From positions 1-64,000 of the forward strand of contig CALEZT010000173.1 of the NCBI GenBank assembly GCA_937927975.1: a stretch of 64,000 nt of DNA. The letters run 5' to 3'. Under the pieces are notes generated by a model. That model saw only the letters and a list, made by a program, of their open reading frames with translations, was not told where the DNA came from and made no database searches. Both the position numbers and the translations under genes were made by a program. Source of the DNA: an uncultured Phycisphaerales bacterium. GTDB taxonomy: Bacteria; Planctomycetota; Phycisphaerae; Sedimentisphaerales; Anaerobacaceae. Positions 54,566 through 61,185 of the stretch are shown here, in pieces. Every line of letters begins with the position of its first letter. Position 1 is the first letter of the stretch.

Positions 54566-55459
54566 ATGAACCGTATCGGGAACGAATTGCGGACGGGACG
54601 GATTTCGCGTCGGAGCATGCTGGCCGGGGCGATGGCGGTTGCGGGGGCCGCGGGACTGCCGTCGGTCGTGCGGGGCCAGACCGGGCGAGTGGTGCAGAAC
54701 GGGCGGATCAAGCAGTCCATCTGCGGCGGGTGCCTTCGCGGCCTGAAGCTCGACCAGGAGCAAACAGCCAAACTGCTGATCGAGATGGGGTTGGTCGGTC
54801 GGGACCTGGTCGGTCGGGCCGACTGGGACGTGCTCAAGAAGCACGGTCTCGTGGCGACGATGGTCCCCGGCGCCGGGTCGATCAGGCAGGGGCTCAACGA
54901 CAAATCCCAGCACGCCAGATTCCTGGACGACTTCCGAAAGAACATCCCCGCCGCGGCCGAGTACAAGTGGCCCAACGTCATCTGCATGGCGGGCGACCGC
55001 TCGGCGGCAGGCGAAGAGGAGGGGATGGAGAACTGCCGGACGATCCTCCAGGAGGCGGTCAAGATCGCTGAAGATCACGGCGTGACCATCTGCATGGAGA
55101 TGCTCAACAGCAAGGTGGACCATCCAGGGTACATGTGCGACAACTACCCATGGGCCTTCGAGCTGTGCCGACGGGTGAACTCGCCGCGGTTCAAGCTGCT
55201 CTTCGACATCTACCACATGCAGATCATGGAGGGCGACCTGATCGCCACGATCCGCAAGAACATCCAGCACATCGGACACTTCCACACTGCAGGCGTTCCC
55301 GGCCGGCACGAGCTCGACGAGAACCAGGAAATCTACTACCCTGCGGTGATGCGGGCCATCGTCGAGACCGGCTACCAGGGGTATGTCGCCCACGAGTACA
55401 CGCCCGTTCGCGAGGCGATTCCATCGCTCGTGCAGGCCGTGAAGGCGTGTGATGTGTGA
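54566..55459 (+). CDS. Tat-exported TIM-barrel hydroxypyruvate-isomerase-like enzyme
   Basis: A 297-residue sugar-phosphate-isomerase-type TIM barrel (AP endonuclease 2 superfamily, hydroxypyruvate isomerase-like). It carries a Tat-like signal (SRRSMLAGAMAVAGAAG). Metal-ligand acids are visible: ICMEMLNSKVDHPGY, KLLFDIYHMQIMEGD, IGHFHTAGVPGRHELDENQE and YVAHEYTP. Hydroxypyruvate isomerases and related epimerases act on small sugars; the export signal is a planctomycete trait and suggests action in the periplasm. The real substrate is unknown. GGAAAGGG lies 6 bases before the ATG at 54566; an out-of-frame ATG at 54561 is not used. A Gfo/Idh/MocA gene follows after 89 bp, with an 8-bp tandem repeat between them. 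The 297-bp gap upstream holds no clear gene. Confidence 0.8.
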   Translation: MNRIGNELRTGRISRRSMLAGAMAVAGAAGLPSVVRGQTGRVVQNGRIKQSICGGCLRGLKLDQEQTAKLLIEMGLVGRDLVGRADWDVLKKHGLVATMVPGAGSIRQGLNDKSQHARFLDDFRKNIPAAAEYKWPNVICMAGDRSAAGEEEGMENCRTILQEAVKIAEDHGVTICMEMLNSKVDHPGYMCDNYPWAFELCRRVNSPRFKLLFDIYHMQIMEGDLIATIRKNIQHIGHFHTAGVPGRHELDENQEIYYPAVMRAIVETGYQGYVAHEYTPVREAIPSLVQAVKACDV

Positions 55460-55470
55460 GAGAGTGCGGA

Positions 55471-55498
55471 AGCGTATAAGCGTATAAGCGTATAAGCG
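55471..55498. repeat. 8-bp tandem repeat, 3.5 copies
   Basis: AGCGTATA is repeated three and a half times at 55471-55498, with related GCGGAAGCG and GCGTAAGAGG words on both sides (55467-55512). It lies in the 89-bp gap between two co-directional genes, before the ribosome-binding site of the Gfo/Idh/MocA gene. Copy number could vary by slippage. Confidence 0.8.
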
Positions 55499-55548
55499 CG
55501 GAAGCGTAAGAGGACACGCCTGCGCTTCTACAATGCCAGGAGAAGGCA

Positions 55549-56868
55549 ATGGGCAGACAGATAAGGGGTTGTTCGCGTAGGGACTTCATGAAGACTTCGA
55601 CCGTGGCGATGGCTTCGCTTTCGGCCGTCTCTCTGGGATTGCCCAATCGGGCCTACGCCGCGGGTTTCGAGAAGGTGCGCGTGGGCGTGATCGGTTGCGG
55701 CGGACGCGGTTCGGGCGCCGTGACGGACTGCCTCGAGGCCGACGACGGCGTCGAGATCGTTGCGATCGCGGATGCCTTTCGGGACCGCCTCGACACCAGC
55801 CTGGAGAAGATCCAGCAGTGGTGCCAGAAGAACGCCAAACCCTTCGCCCAGAGGATGAAGGTCACGCCGGAAACGACGTTCTTTGGCTTCAACGGCTACA
55901 AGGACCTGCTGGCGATGAAGGACGTGGACCTCGTGTTGATTGCGACGCCGGTTTGTTTCCACCCGGTGCATCTCGACGCCGCGGTCCGAGCCGGCAAGCA
56001 CGTCTTTATGGAGAAGGCGGCCGGCGTGGATCCGCCGGGAATGCGGAAGGTCATCGAGGCGGGCGAACTGGCCAGGCAGAAGGGCCTGGCGATTGTCGCG
56101 GGTACCCAGCGGCGCCACCAGGCGAAGTACCGCCAGAATGCCCACGCGGTGGCCCAGGGCGCGATCGGGCGGATCACAGGCGGTCGGGTATGGTGGTGCG
56201 GCGGCGGCTCCTCGAATCCGCCTCGGCGCGAGGCGGGGTGGAGCGACGCCGAGTACCTGGTCCGCAATTGGTACCGGTTCAGCATGATGTCGGGCGACCA
56301 CATTGTGGAGCAGCATTGCCACAATCTGGACGTGGCCAACTGGTTCATCGGGCGGCCGCCGGTGCAGGCTCTCGGGTTCGGCGGTCGTGCCCGCCGCCAG
56401 GGCGGCAACCAGTACGACTTCTTCAGCGTCGATCTGGACTATGGGGACGACGTGATCGTGCACAGCATGTGCCGCCAGGTCAAAGGTTGCTTCACGCGGG
56501 TGAGCGAGCAGTTCGTCGGGACCGAGGGCTCCGTCTGGGGCGACGGCAAACTGACGGGCAAGCAGGTGGCCGTGCCGGACTTTGAGGAGAAGGGCGGTCC
56601 CTACGTCCAGGAGCATCGCGACCTGATCCGAAGCATTCGCGAAGGCAAGCCGCTCAACGAGGCCCGCGACGTGGCGGAGTCCACGATGGTGGCGATCATG
56701 GGCCGGATCTCCGCGTACACAGGCCAGATCGTCCGCTGGTCGGACCTGACGAAGAACACCGCCAGCCCCTGGTACAACCTGACGCTCTCGCCCACCGCGG
56801 CGGATTTCGAAACCGGCGCCGTCGCAGCGCCGCCAGAAAACTCGATCCCCCTGCCAGGCGAGGCCTGA
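55549..56868 (+). CDS. Tat-exported Gfo/Idh/MocA-family oxidoreductase
   Basis: A 439-residue NAD(P)-dependent oxidoreductase with a Tat-type signal (CSRRDFMKTSTVAMASLSAV). The Rossmann motif is VRVGVIGCGGRGSG. The family lysine is in MEKAAGVDPPGMRK, where the usual EKP is EKA. The C-terminal domain has VRNWYRFSMMSGDHIVEQH and HNLDVANWF, the usual catalytic-site region. These enzymes oxidise or reduce sugars, inositols or bile-acid-like diols; the exported form is common in planctomycetes and may carry its cofactor folded inside. CAGGAGAAGGCA precedes the ATG. It probably shares a transcript with the isomerase-like gene upstream, and the pair may process the same sugar. Confidence 0.87.
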   Translation: MGRQIRGCSRRDFMKTSTVAMASLSAVSLGLPNRAYAAGFEKVRVGVIGCGGRGSGAVTDCLEADDGVEIVAIADAFRDRLDTSLEKIQQWCQKNAKPFAQRMKVTPETTFFGFNGYKDLLAMKDVDLVLIATPVCFHPVHLDAAVRAGKHVFMEKAAGVDPPGMRKVIEAGELARQKGLAIVAGTQRRHQAKYRQNAHAVAQGAIGRITGGRVWWCGGGSSNPPRREAGWSDAEYLVRNWYRFSMMSGDHIVEQHCHNLDVANWFIGRPPVQALGFGGRARRQGGNQYDFFSVDLDYGDDVIVHSMCRQVKGCFTRVSEQFVGTEGSVWGDGKLTGKQVAVPDFEEKGGPYVQEHRDLIRSIREGKPLNEARDVAESTMVAIMGRISAYTGQIVRWSDLTKNTASPWYNLTLSPTAADFETGAVAAPPENSIPLPGEA

Positions 56869-56936
56869 TCCGAATCCCGGTCGCCAGCAGGTGTGCTGCT
56901 CAAGAGCCTGGAGGATCTTGAACGGCAGCCACTGCG

Positions 56937-57245
56937 ATGGAGAGCGTGAATAGGGACTGCCCCCCGGCCCCCCCTGGCGGACGCTCAGAAGGTGCTCGTT
57001 TCCTTCGTCCGAGCCGTCGAGAAGGGCATGGCGAACGGCTGCCCAACATCGAGCGCACACAGGTCGTCGGCTGGCTGGAGGAACTCGCAGACGCCTGCGG
57101 GGATGTCTACGAGTATATCGCCATCGTCGAATCCGAGGGATTGGTGCAGACCTACGCTCTATCCGTATCGCGACGGTTGTTCGAGGCCGGGCGGTTGCAG
57201 GAAGCATTGCCTCCGTGGGGGATGTACAAAGACGATACCTTATGA
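56937..57245 (+). CDS. Uncharacterised short open frame, possibly a decayed gene
   Basis: A 102-residue frame with no recognised family. The last 65 residues (from LPNIERTQVVGWLEELADAC) read like real protein, with helical charge patterns. The first part has a proline-rich low-complexity look, and an adjacent frame (ADAQKVLVSFVRAVEKGMANG) is also protein-like just before it, so a frameshift near 57030 may have broken a slightly longer gene. A C-rich run lies at 56958-56973. No good ribosome-binding site is seen. It ends 31 bp before the stop of the opposite-strand hydrolase gene. Confidence 0.35.
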   Translation: MESVNRDCPPAPPGGRSEGARFLRPSRREGHGERLPNIERTQVVGWLEELADACGDVYEYIAIVESEGLVQTYALSVSRRLFEAGRLQEALPPWGMYKDDTL

Positions 57246-57276
57246 TTTTCACCTCACGACGGCCTTGTTCGCTTTT

Positions 57277-59058
57277 TTACTTGTTGAACCCCTTGTGGTT
57301 CATGAATTCCCAGATGCGCCCCATCCAGGTATAGCTGCCCGTGCCTGGAGCGGCTTTCCTCTGGAAGCAGTGATTGCGTCCGACGAGCGTGTGGAGATCG
57401 GACTGGATTCCCATCCGGCGAAGCTGCTCCCAGCATTTCACCGAATTCATCGCCGCCCAACCGTCCGCATCGCCGTGGATGAACAGGATCGGACAGGTCG
57501 CGAGGTCGAACGAGAACTCAGGGACGAGCCTCGCGTCGTCCTCGTTGCCGCCCTTCGCATTCGGGACGTCTGCGCCGTCCGTGAGCGCGTACGCCGGATA
57601 GATCGCGACCGCCCACTGCACGTTGCAGGGGATCTTGTCAAGGTCGTCGATCGGCCCATAGGAACGACGCTGCGAGCTGGTCGCGCCTATGATCGTCAGG
57701 TGTCCGCCGGCCGAGGAGCCCATGATGCCGATGCGGTTGGGATCGAGCCCCATCGCCGCGGCCTCGCTGCGGACGATTCGGACGGCGCGCTGCAGATCCT
57801 GCCACGCCGTCGTGTGCTTGGCCAGCCCGCCCTGCGGACGCGGCGTGCGGTATTTCATCGTTACGACCGTCATGCCCTTTTCGTTCAGGTAACGCCGCGC
57901 CGGCGCGACTTCGAATCCGTCCGGATCGTTGCCATTGTAGCCGCCGCCCGAGTAGATGATCTGGATCGCCTTCGTATTTACTTCTTTCGGCATGTGCCAT
58001 TCAAGATAAGGCAGGCACTGGTTCGTCTGCACATCCGGCATCTTGCCTTCCGGCCAGATCGGCTCCTTGCGGTATTCGCCGCGAGCGTCGTCGTTCGGAT
58101 AGCGGGCCATCAGATCTTCTTCCTCGCCGAGACGCCCGTCACAATTCATCTGGCGGAGGTACTCGGCGATACGGTCGAGCCAGTGGTCGTAAGCCGTCCC
58201 GTTCTCGCCCTTGCTCGAGTCGCCCATGAAACCGTGGGGACGGTCTGCGAAGAGATGGATCTCAGCCGGGATTTTCATCCGGCGGAGCTGGCGGTAGATC
58301 TGCGTGGAGCCGCTCGGCGAATAAATGTCTGCCCCGCCGTGGAAGAGCGCCATCGAACAAGTCTTCGCGTCGAACTGGAACACGTTCGAGAGCTCCACGT
58401 CGATCGCGTCGCCATCCCGCGTGTTGGGGCCGGTAAGTCCGTCCGTGAGCGCGTAGGCGGTGTAGATCGGCACCGCCCAGTTGACGTGGCAGGGAAGCCT
58501 GTCGAGCGTGTCGACCGGCCCGTACGCCGGCGTGAGCGCGCTCGTCGCGAGCAAGACCGTCAGGTGCGAGCCCGCGGAGAACCCGAACGCGCCGATCTTC
58601 TCCGGGTCGAACCCGCGCTTCTTCGCGTCGTTGCGGACGAGACGGACGGCGCGTTGCCCGTCCTCCCACGCGCTCTGGTAGATCGGCAACCCTTGCGGAC
58701 GCGGCGTACGGTAGGTGAGGCTCGCGCAGACGAACCCGAGTTCGGTGAACTTCTTCGCGACCCGGTCAATCCACACCCCGTCGCAGCAACTCTGATAACC
58801 GCCGCCGGAAATGAGCAACATGCATGCGCCGTTCTTCTCCGCCGGCGCCTCGTACCAGTCGAGATGCGGCATCGTGTGGTCCGCCGCCTTGAATCCTGGA
58901 GCCGCCACCTCCTGGGTGGTCGCCGCGATCTGACCGGTCTGGGAATCCGGGATCTTCCCTTCCGGCCACAGCGCGACCCGCTCTCCGGCGAACGCCCCAA
59001 CGACGACCAGTAAACAAGAACAAAGAACCGCTGATAGGAGTTTCGATTTTATAGCCAT
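57277..59058 (-). CDS. Secreted alpha/beta hydrolase with two tandem esterase domains
   Basis: A 593-residue exported protein made of two related alpha/beta-hydrolase domains in one chain. Domain 1 (about residues 25-305) has ISGGGYQSCC as the oxyanion region, nucleophile Ser161 in GFSAGSHLT, acid near Asp244 (HGGADIYSP) and His275 (RPHGF). Domain 2 (about 330-593) has IYSGGGYNGN, Ser449 in GSSAGGHLT, IHGDADGW and GRNHCF. Both share YRTPRPQG and WPEGKxPD. A signal peptide (SAVLCSCLLVVVGAFA) leads. The family holds acetyl-xylan and feruloyl esterases (BD-FAE type), fitting the glycosidases nearby. The start has a weak upstream site. The two domains probably arose by gene fusion after duplication. 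Confidence 0.85.
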   Translation of the reverse strand: MAIKSKLLSAVLCSCLLVVVGAFAGERVALWPEGKIPDSQTGQIAATTQEVAAPGFKAADHTMPHLDWYEAPAEKNGACMLLISGGGYQSCCDGVWIDRVAKKFTELGFVCASLTYRTPRPQGLPIYQSAWEDGQRAVRLVRNDAKKRGFDPEKIGAFGFSAGSHLTVLLATSALTPAYGPVDTLDRLPCHVNWAVPIYTAYALTDGLTGPNTRDGDAIDVELSNVFQFDAKTCSMALFHGGADIYSPSGSTQIYRQLRRMKIPAEIHLFADRPHGFMGDSSKGENGTAYDHWLDRIAEYLRQMNCDGRLGEEEDLMARYPNDDARGEYRKEPIWPEGKMPDVQTNQCLPYLEWHMPKEVNTKAIQIIYSGGGYNGNDPDGFEVAPARRYLNEKGMTVVTMKYRTPRPQGGLAKHTTAWQDLQRAVRIVRSEAAAMGLDPNRIGIMGSSAGGHLTIIGATSSQRRSYGPIDDLDKIPCNVQWAVAIYPAYALTDGADVPNAKGGNEDDARLVPEFSFDLATCPILFIHGDADGWAAMNSVKCWEQLRRMGIQSDLHTLVGRNHCFQRKAAPGTGSYTWMGRIWEFMNHKGFNK

Positions 59059-59201
59059 GCCACGGTTATATCATCTGTGGGGACAGCAATTCAAGGGAGA
59101 AGTCAGCCCAGGGACTGACGTAGAACGGCATGGGTTCAGCCATGTGCGCAATCCGAACGTTCACGGGCGCAATGTCGATATCACCGTCGAGAATGACATG
59201 A

Positions 59202-59405
59202 TCGTCAAGGGCCTTAGTCCCATCGTTGCTCATCCGCCAGGCGGGCGAGTGGGGCTGGTACGTCAATGGGACGATGACGATTGCCAGAGTCCCGGACCTG
59301 CCGCTGCAGCAGAACATCCTCGCTGCTCTCCAGAAACCCGAATTGCTGCTTGGGGCCCACGAGGAATTTGTGCTGACCGGGTGGTATTACCACAAGGCCC
59401 CTTAG
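59202..59405 (+). pseudogene. Possible gene fragment, unknown
   Basis: An open stretch of 68 codons ending in TAG at 59403-59405 reads as ordinary protein (LLIRQAGEWGWYVNG, IARVPDLPLQQNILAALQKP, EEFVLTGWYYHKAP). It has no clear start other than a possible TTG at 59226, and no upstream frame extends it past the stop at 59199. It may be the 3' remnant of a lost gene. I do not recognise the family. The rest of 59059-59420 shows nothing clear. Confidence 0.35.
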
Positions 59406-59420
59406 CGATTGGAAGATCCC

Positions 59421-59490
59421 TGTTTCTGCAAGTCGCGACAAGGCAGAAACACACAGAAAGGACTGCGAGTCGTTGGCTCGCAGTCCTTTC
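59421..59490. repeat. Two consecutive hairpins, the second duplicated downstream
   Basis: TGTTTCTGC/GCAGAAACA (59421-59429 with 59443-59451) forms a first hairpin with loop AAGTCGCGACAAG. It is followed at once by a perfect 14-bp stem, 59456-59469 with 59477-59490 (GAAAGGACTGCGAG and its complement), loop TCGTTGG. The second hairpin recurs at 59740-59770. It could be a transcription terminator or a mobile hairpin unit; there is no T-tract longer than TTT. Confidence 0.7.
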
Positions 59491-59504
59491 TCCCGGGGGT
59501 TTGC

Positions 59505-59730
59505 CAGGTCCTCGGTGGACCGCTGCCGGCCGTATGCTCGGGCCTGGCTGTACAGAGAAATCAACAAGCCGTGGGCCCCTCGGAGTTTTTCAGATTTTCT
59601 TTCGTCCTGTGAGGCGATTGGGTCCCAAACGACGCATTGTAAGTAGGTGGAGATGGTGATTCAAGAAACGGGTCCGTGGCCGAGAACCGCCAAGAGGTCG
59701 AAGAAATGTACGACGAGGCTCTCACAAGCC
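59505..59730 (+). pseudogene. Remnant of an ECF sigma-Ser/Thr kinase gene pair
   Basis: This stretch matches the junction of the intact ECF sigma and kinase genes at about 60990-61235. The left part encodes PYARAWLYREINKP, matching SYARAWLYEEINRP at the C-terminus of the intact sigma factor. The middle matches the intergenic spacer (GTGAGGCGATTGGG at 59609-59622 and about 61122-61135; related CCAAACGACGCATTGTA). The right part begins with a GTG at 59676 and encodes VAENRQEVEEMYDEALTS, matching VAEDLQRVEEIYYEALQK of the kinase start, then stops at 59778. So the ends of both genes and the spacer survive while the sigma body and the kinase body are gone. The remnant lies between two copies of one hairpin. 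Confidence 0.75.
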
Positions 59731-59739
59731 ACACACACG

Positions 59740-59776
59740 AAGGACTGCGAGTCGTGCGCTCGCAGCCCTTTTTTCC
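59740..59776 (+). promoter_or_regulatory. Hairpin in the leader of the LuxR regulator gene
   Basis: An 11-of-12-bp stem (59740-59751 with 59759-59770) with loop TCGTGCG, followed by a run of T (59769-59774). It ends about 15 bases before the start codon at 59791 and just before GGGAG of the ribosome-binding site. It is a copy of the hairpin at 59456-59490. It looks like a terminator or attenuator in the leader; it could also end transcription coming from the remnant. Confidence 0.55.
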
Positions 59777-59790
59777 CTGAGGGAGACCTT

Positions 59791-60468
59791 ATGTCGTTCT
59801 TCACGCTGACATCCGGTTGGGCGGGCAAGGCGACCACAAAGTCGCCCTGGAGAGTGTTGGTCGCAGGGGCAATGGACCCGACTCAGAATGCCCTTCGAAC
59901 CGTCCTGGAACGGTGCGGCGTGTTTGTGCCATGCTGCAACACCCCGTCGGAAATTCGCGTCGGATTGGAGCACGAGCCCTGCAGCTTGCTGATCGTCTGT
60001 CTCGATGATGAGCAAGACGAGAGGTTCGAGCTGGTCAGGCAGGCAAAGACGATCTGTCCGTCGACGCCGATTCTGGCCCTCGTGAACCCCGGCGACGTGC
60101 CGCTGGCCGTCCGAGTGATGAAGGCCGGGGCCACGAATTGCCTGGAGACTTCTGCCAAAACGTCCACACTGCAGTCCGCCGTCCGGGAGCTGTTGGAACC
60201 CTGTCGTGCGGGCGAGCCGAGCGCCGGTCTGAACCTCAGCCCGACGGAATCCCTTGTGCTGGCTTATATCCTGGACGGCCGGACCACGCGGGAAATCGCG
60301 TATGCCCTTCATCGTTCCCACAGGACCATCGAAGTGCACCGCAGGACGATCATGCGAAAACTGGGGGTCTCCAGTGTCGTCGATTTGCTCAAACGGGCGA
60401 TATCGCTGCATCTGGCGCCCTTCCCTCCTCCGGGGTGTCAGGAAGATGCAGGACTCGTCGAGGCTTGA
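59791..60468 (+). CDS. LuxR-type regulator with a degenerate receiver domain
   Basis: A 225-residue regulator. The C-terminus is a GerE/LuxR helix-turn-helix (LSPTESLVLAYILDGRTTRE, RSHRTIEVHRRTIMRKLGVS). The N-terminal part has the length and secondary-structure pattern of a receiver domain, but the usual acidic pair after the first strand is missing (VLVAGAMDPTQNAL), the phospho-acceptor Asp position holds another residue (CSLLIVCLDDEQDERF) and the conserved Lys after AGA is absent (AGATNCLETS). It is therefore probably not controlled by ordinary phosphorylation. GGGAG lies 6 bases before the ATG at 59791. It is followed after 65 bp by the ECF sigma gene, so the three regulatory genes may form one unit. 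The target genes are unknown. Confidence 0.8.
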   Translation: MSFFTLTSGWAGKATTKSPWRVLVAGAMDPTQNALRTVLERCGVFVPCCNTPSEIRVGLEHEPCSLLIVCLDDEQDERFELVRQAKTICPSTPILALVNPGDVPLAVRVMKAGATNCLETSAKTSTLQSAVRELLEPCRAGEPSAGLNLSPTESLVLAYILDGRTTREIAYALHRSHRTIEVHRRTIMRKLGVSSVVDLLKRAISLHLAPFPPPGCQEDAGLVEA

Positions 60469-60533
60469 AAGTGCGCCATGTTTCCGCGAGAATACCCTTT
60501 GTCCCGCGAGCGCAGGGACGGTGGGGAGCAAAC

Positions 60534-61088
60534 ATGGCAAGACTGACGGTGATTTTGGATGCGATCGAACGGGGGGACAACGGCGCCGCCGACCGGCTGC
60601 TGCCGGAGGTCTACCAGGAACTGCGCGTTCTGGCGGCCCAGCGGCTCTCCCAGGAACGCTCGGGCCAGACGCTTCAGCCGACGGCCCTCGTCCACGAAGC
60701 CTACCTTCGCCTGGTCGGGTCCGGGTCCTGTTCCTGGCAGGGGCGTGGCCATTTCTTCGCGGCCGCTGCGGAGGCCATGCGACGAATCCTCGTGGACCGA
60801 GCCCGGCGGAAACGACGTCTCAAGCGAGGAGGCAGTCACCAGCGGGTGGAACTCAAGGCGAATGATTCGGCGGGTGAGCAACCGCCGGAGATCCTGCTTG
60901 CGTTGGACGAGGCTCTGGCGAAACTCGCCCAGGAGGACCCGGTGAAAGCCGAACTGGTCAAGCTCCGCTATTTTGCCGGCCTGACAATCCCGCAAGCGGC
61001 CAAGGCGCTGGATATCTCCAAGGCCACGGCCGACCGCTACTGGTCGTACGCTCGCGCCTGGCTGTACGAGGAAATCAATCGGCCGTAG
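60534..61088 (+). CDS. ECF sigma factor (Sigma70_ECF, planctomycete type)
   Basis: A 184-residue ECF sigma factor of the PF07638 type typical of planctomycetes. Region 2 is visible as LLPEVYQELRVLAAQRLSQE, with HEAYLRLVG and WQGRGHFFAAAAEAMRRILV after it, and region 4 as VKLRYFAGLTIPQAAKALDI followed by SKATADRYWSYARAWL. It recruits RNA polymerase to a dedicated promoter set. Such factors are usually paired with a Ser/Thr kinase, as here: the kinase gene begins 97 bp downstream, after a spacer that also occurs in the remnant at 59505-59730. GGGGAG lies 5 bases before the ATG at 60534. Confidence 0.9.
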   Translation: MARLTVILDAIERGDNGAADRLLPEVYQELRVLAAQRLSQERSGQTLQPTALVHEAYLRLVGSGSCSWQGRGHFFAAAAEAMRRILVDRARRKRRLKRGGSHQRVELKANDSAGEQPPEILLALDEALAKLAQEDPVKAELVKLRYFAGLTIPQAAKALDISKATADRYWSYARAWLYEEINRP

Positions 61089-61185
61089 GGGCTCGGAGAT
61101 CTTGCACGCTTTTTTCTTTCCCGTGAGGCGATTGGGCCCGAAACGGCGCACTGTAGAGTGAAGCTGGTGGTTCAGGAGCACAACC

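Noticed and set aside
55459-55512. Possible small CRISPR-like array (AGCGTATA repeats)
   Set aside because: The unit is 8 bp and contiguous, without spacers, and no cas gene is near; it is a simple tandem repeat.
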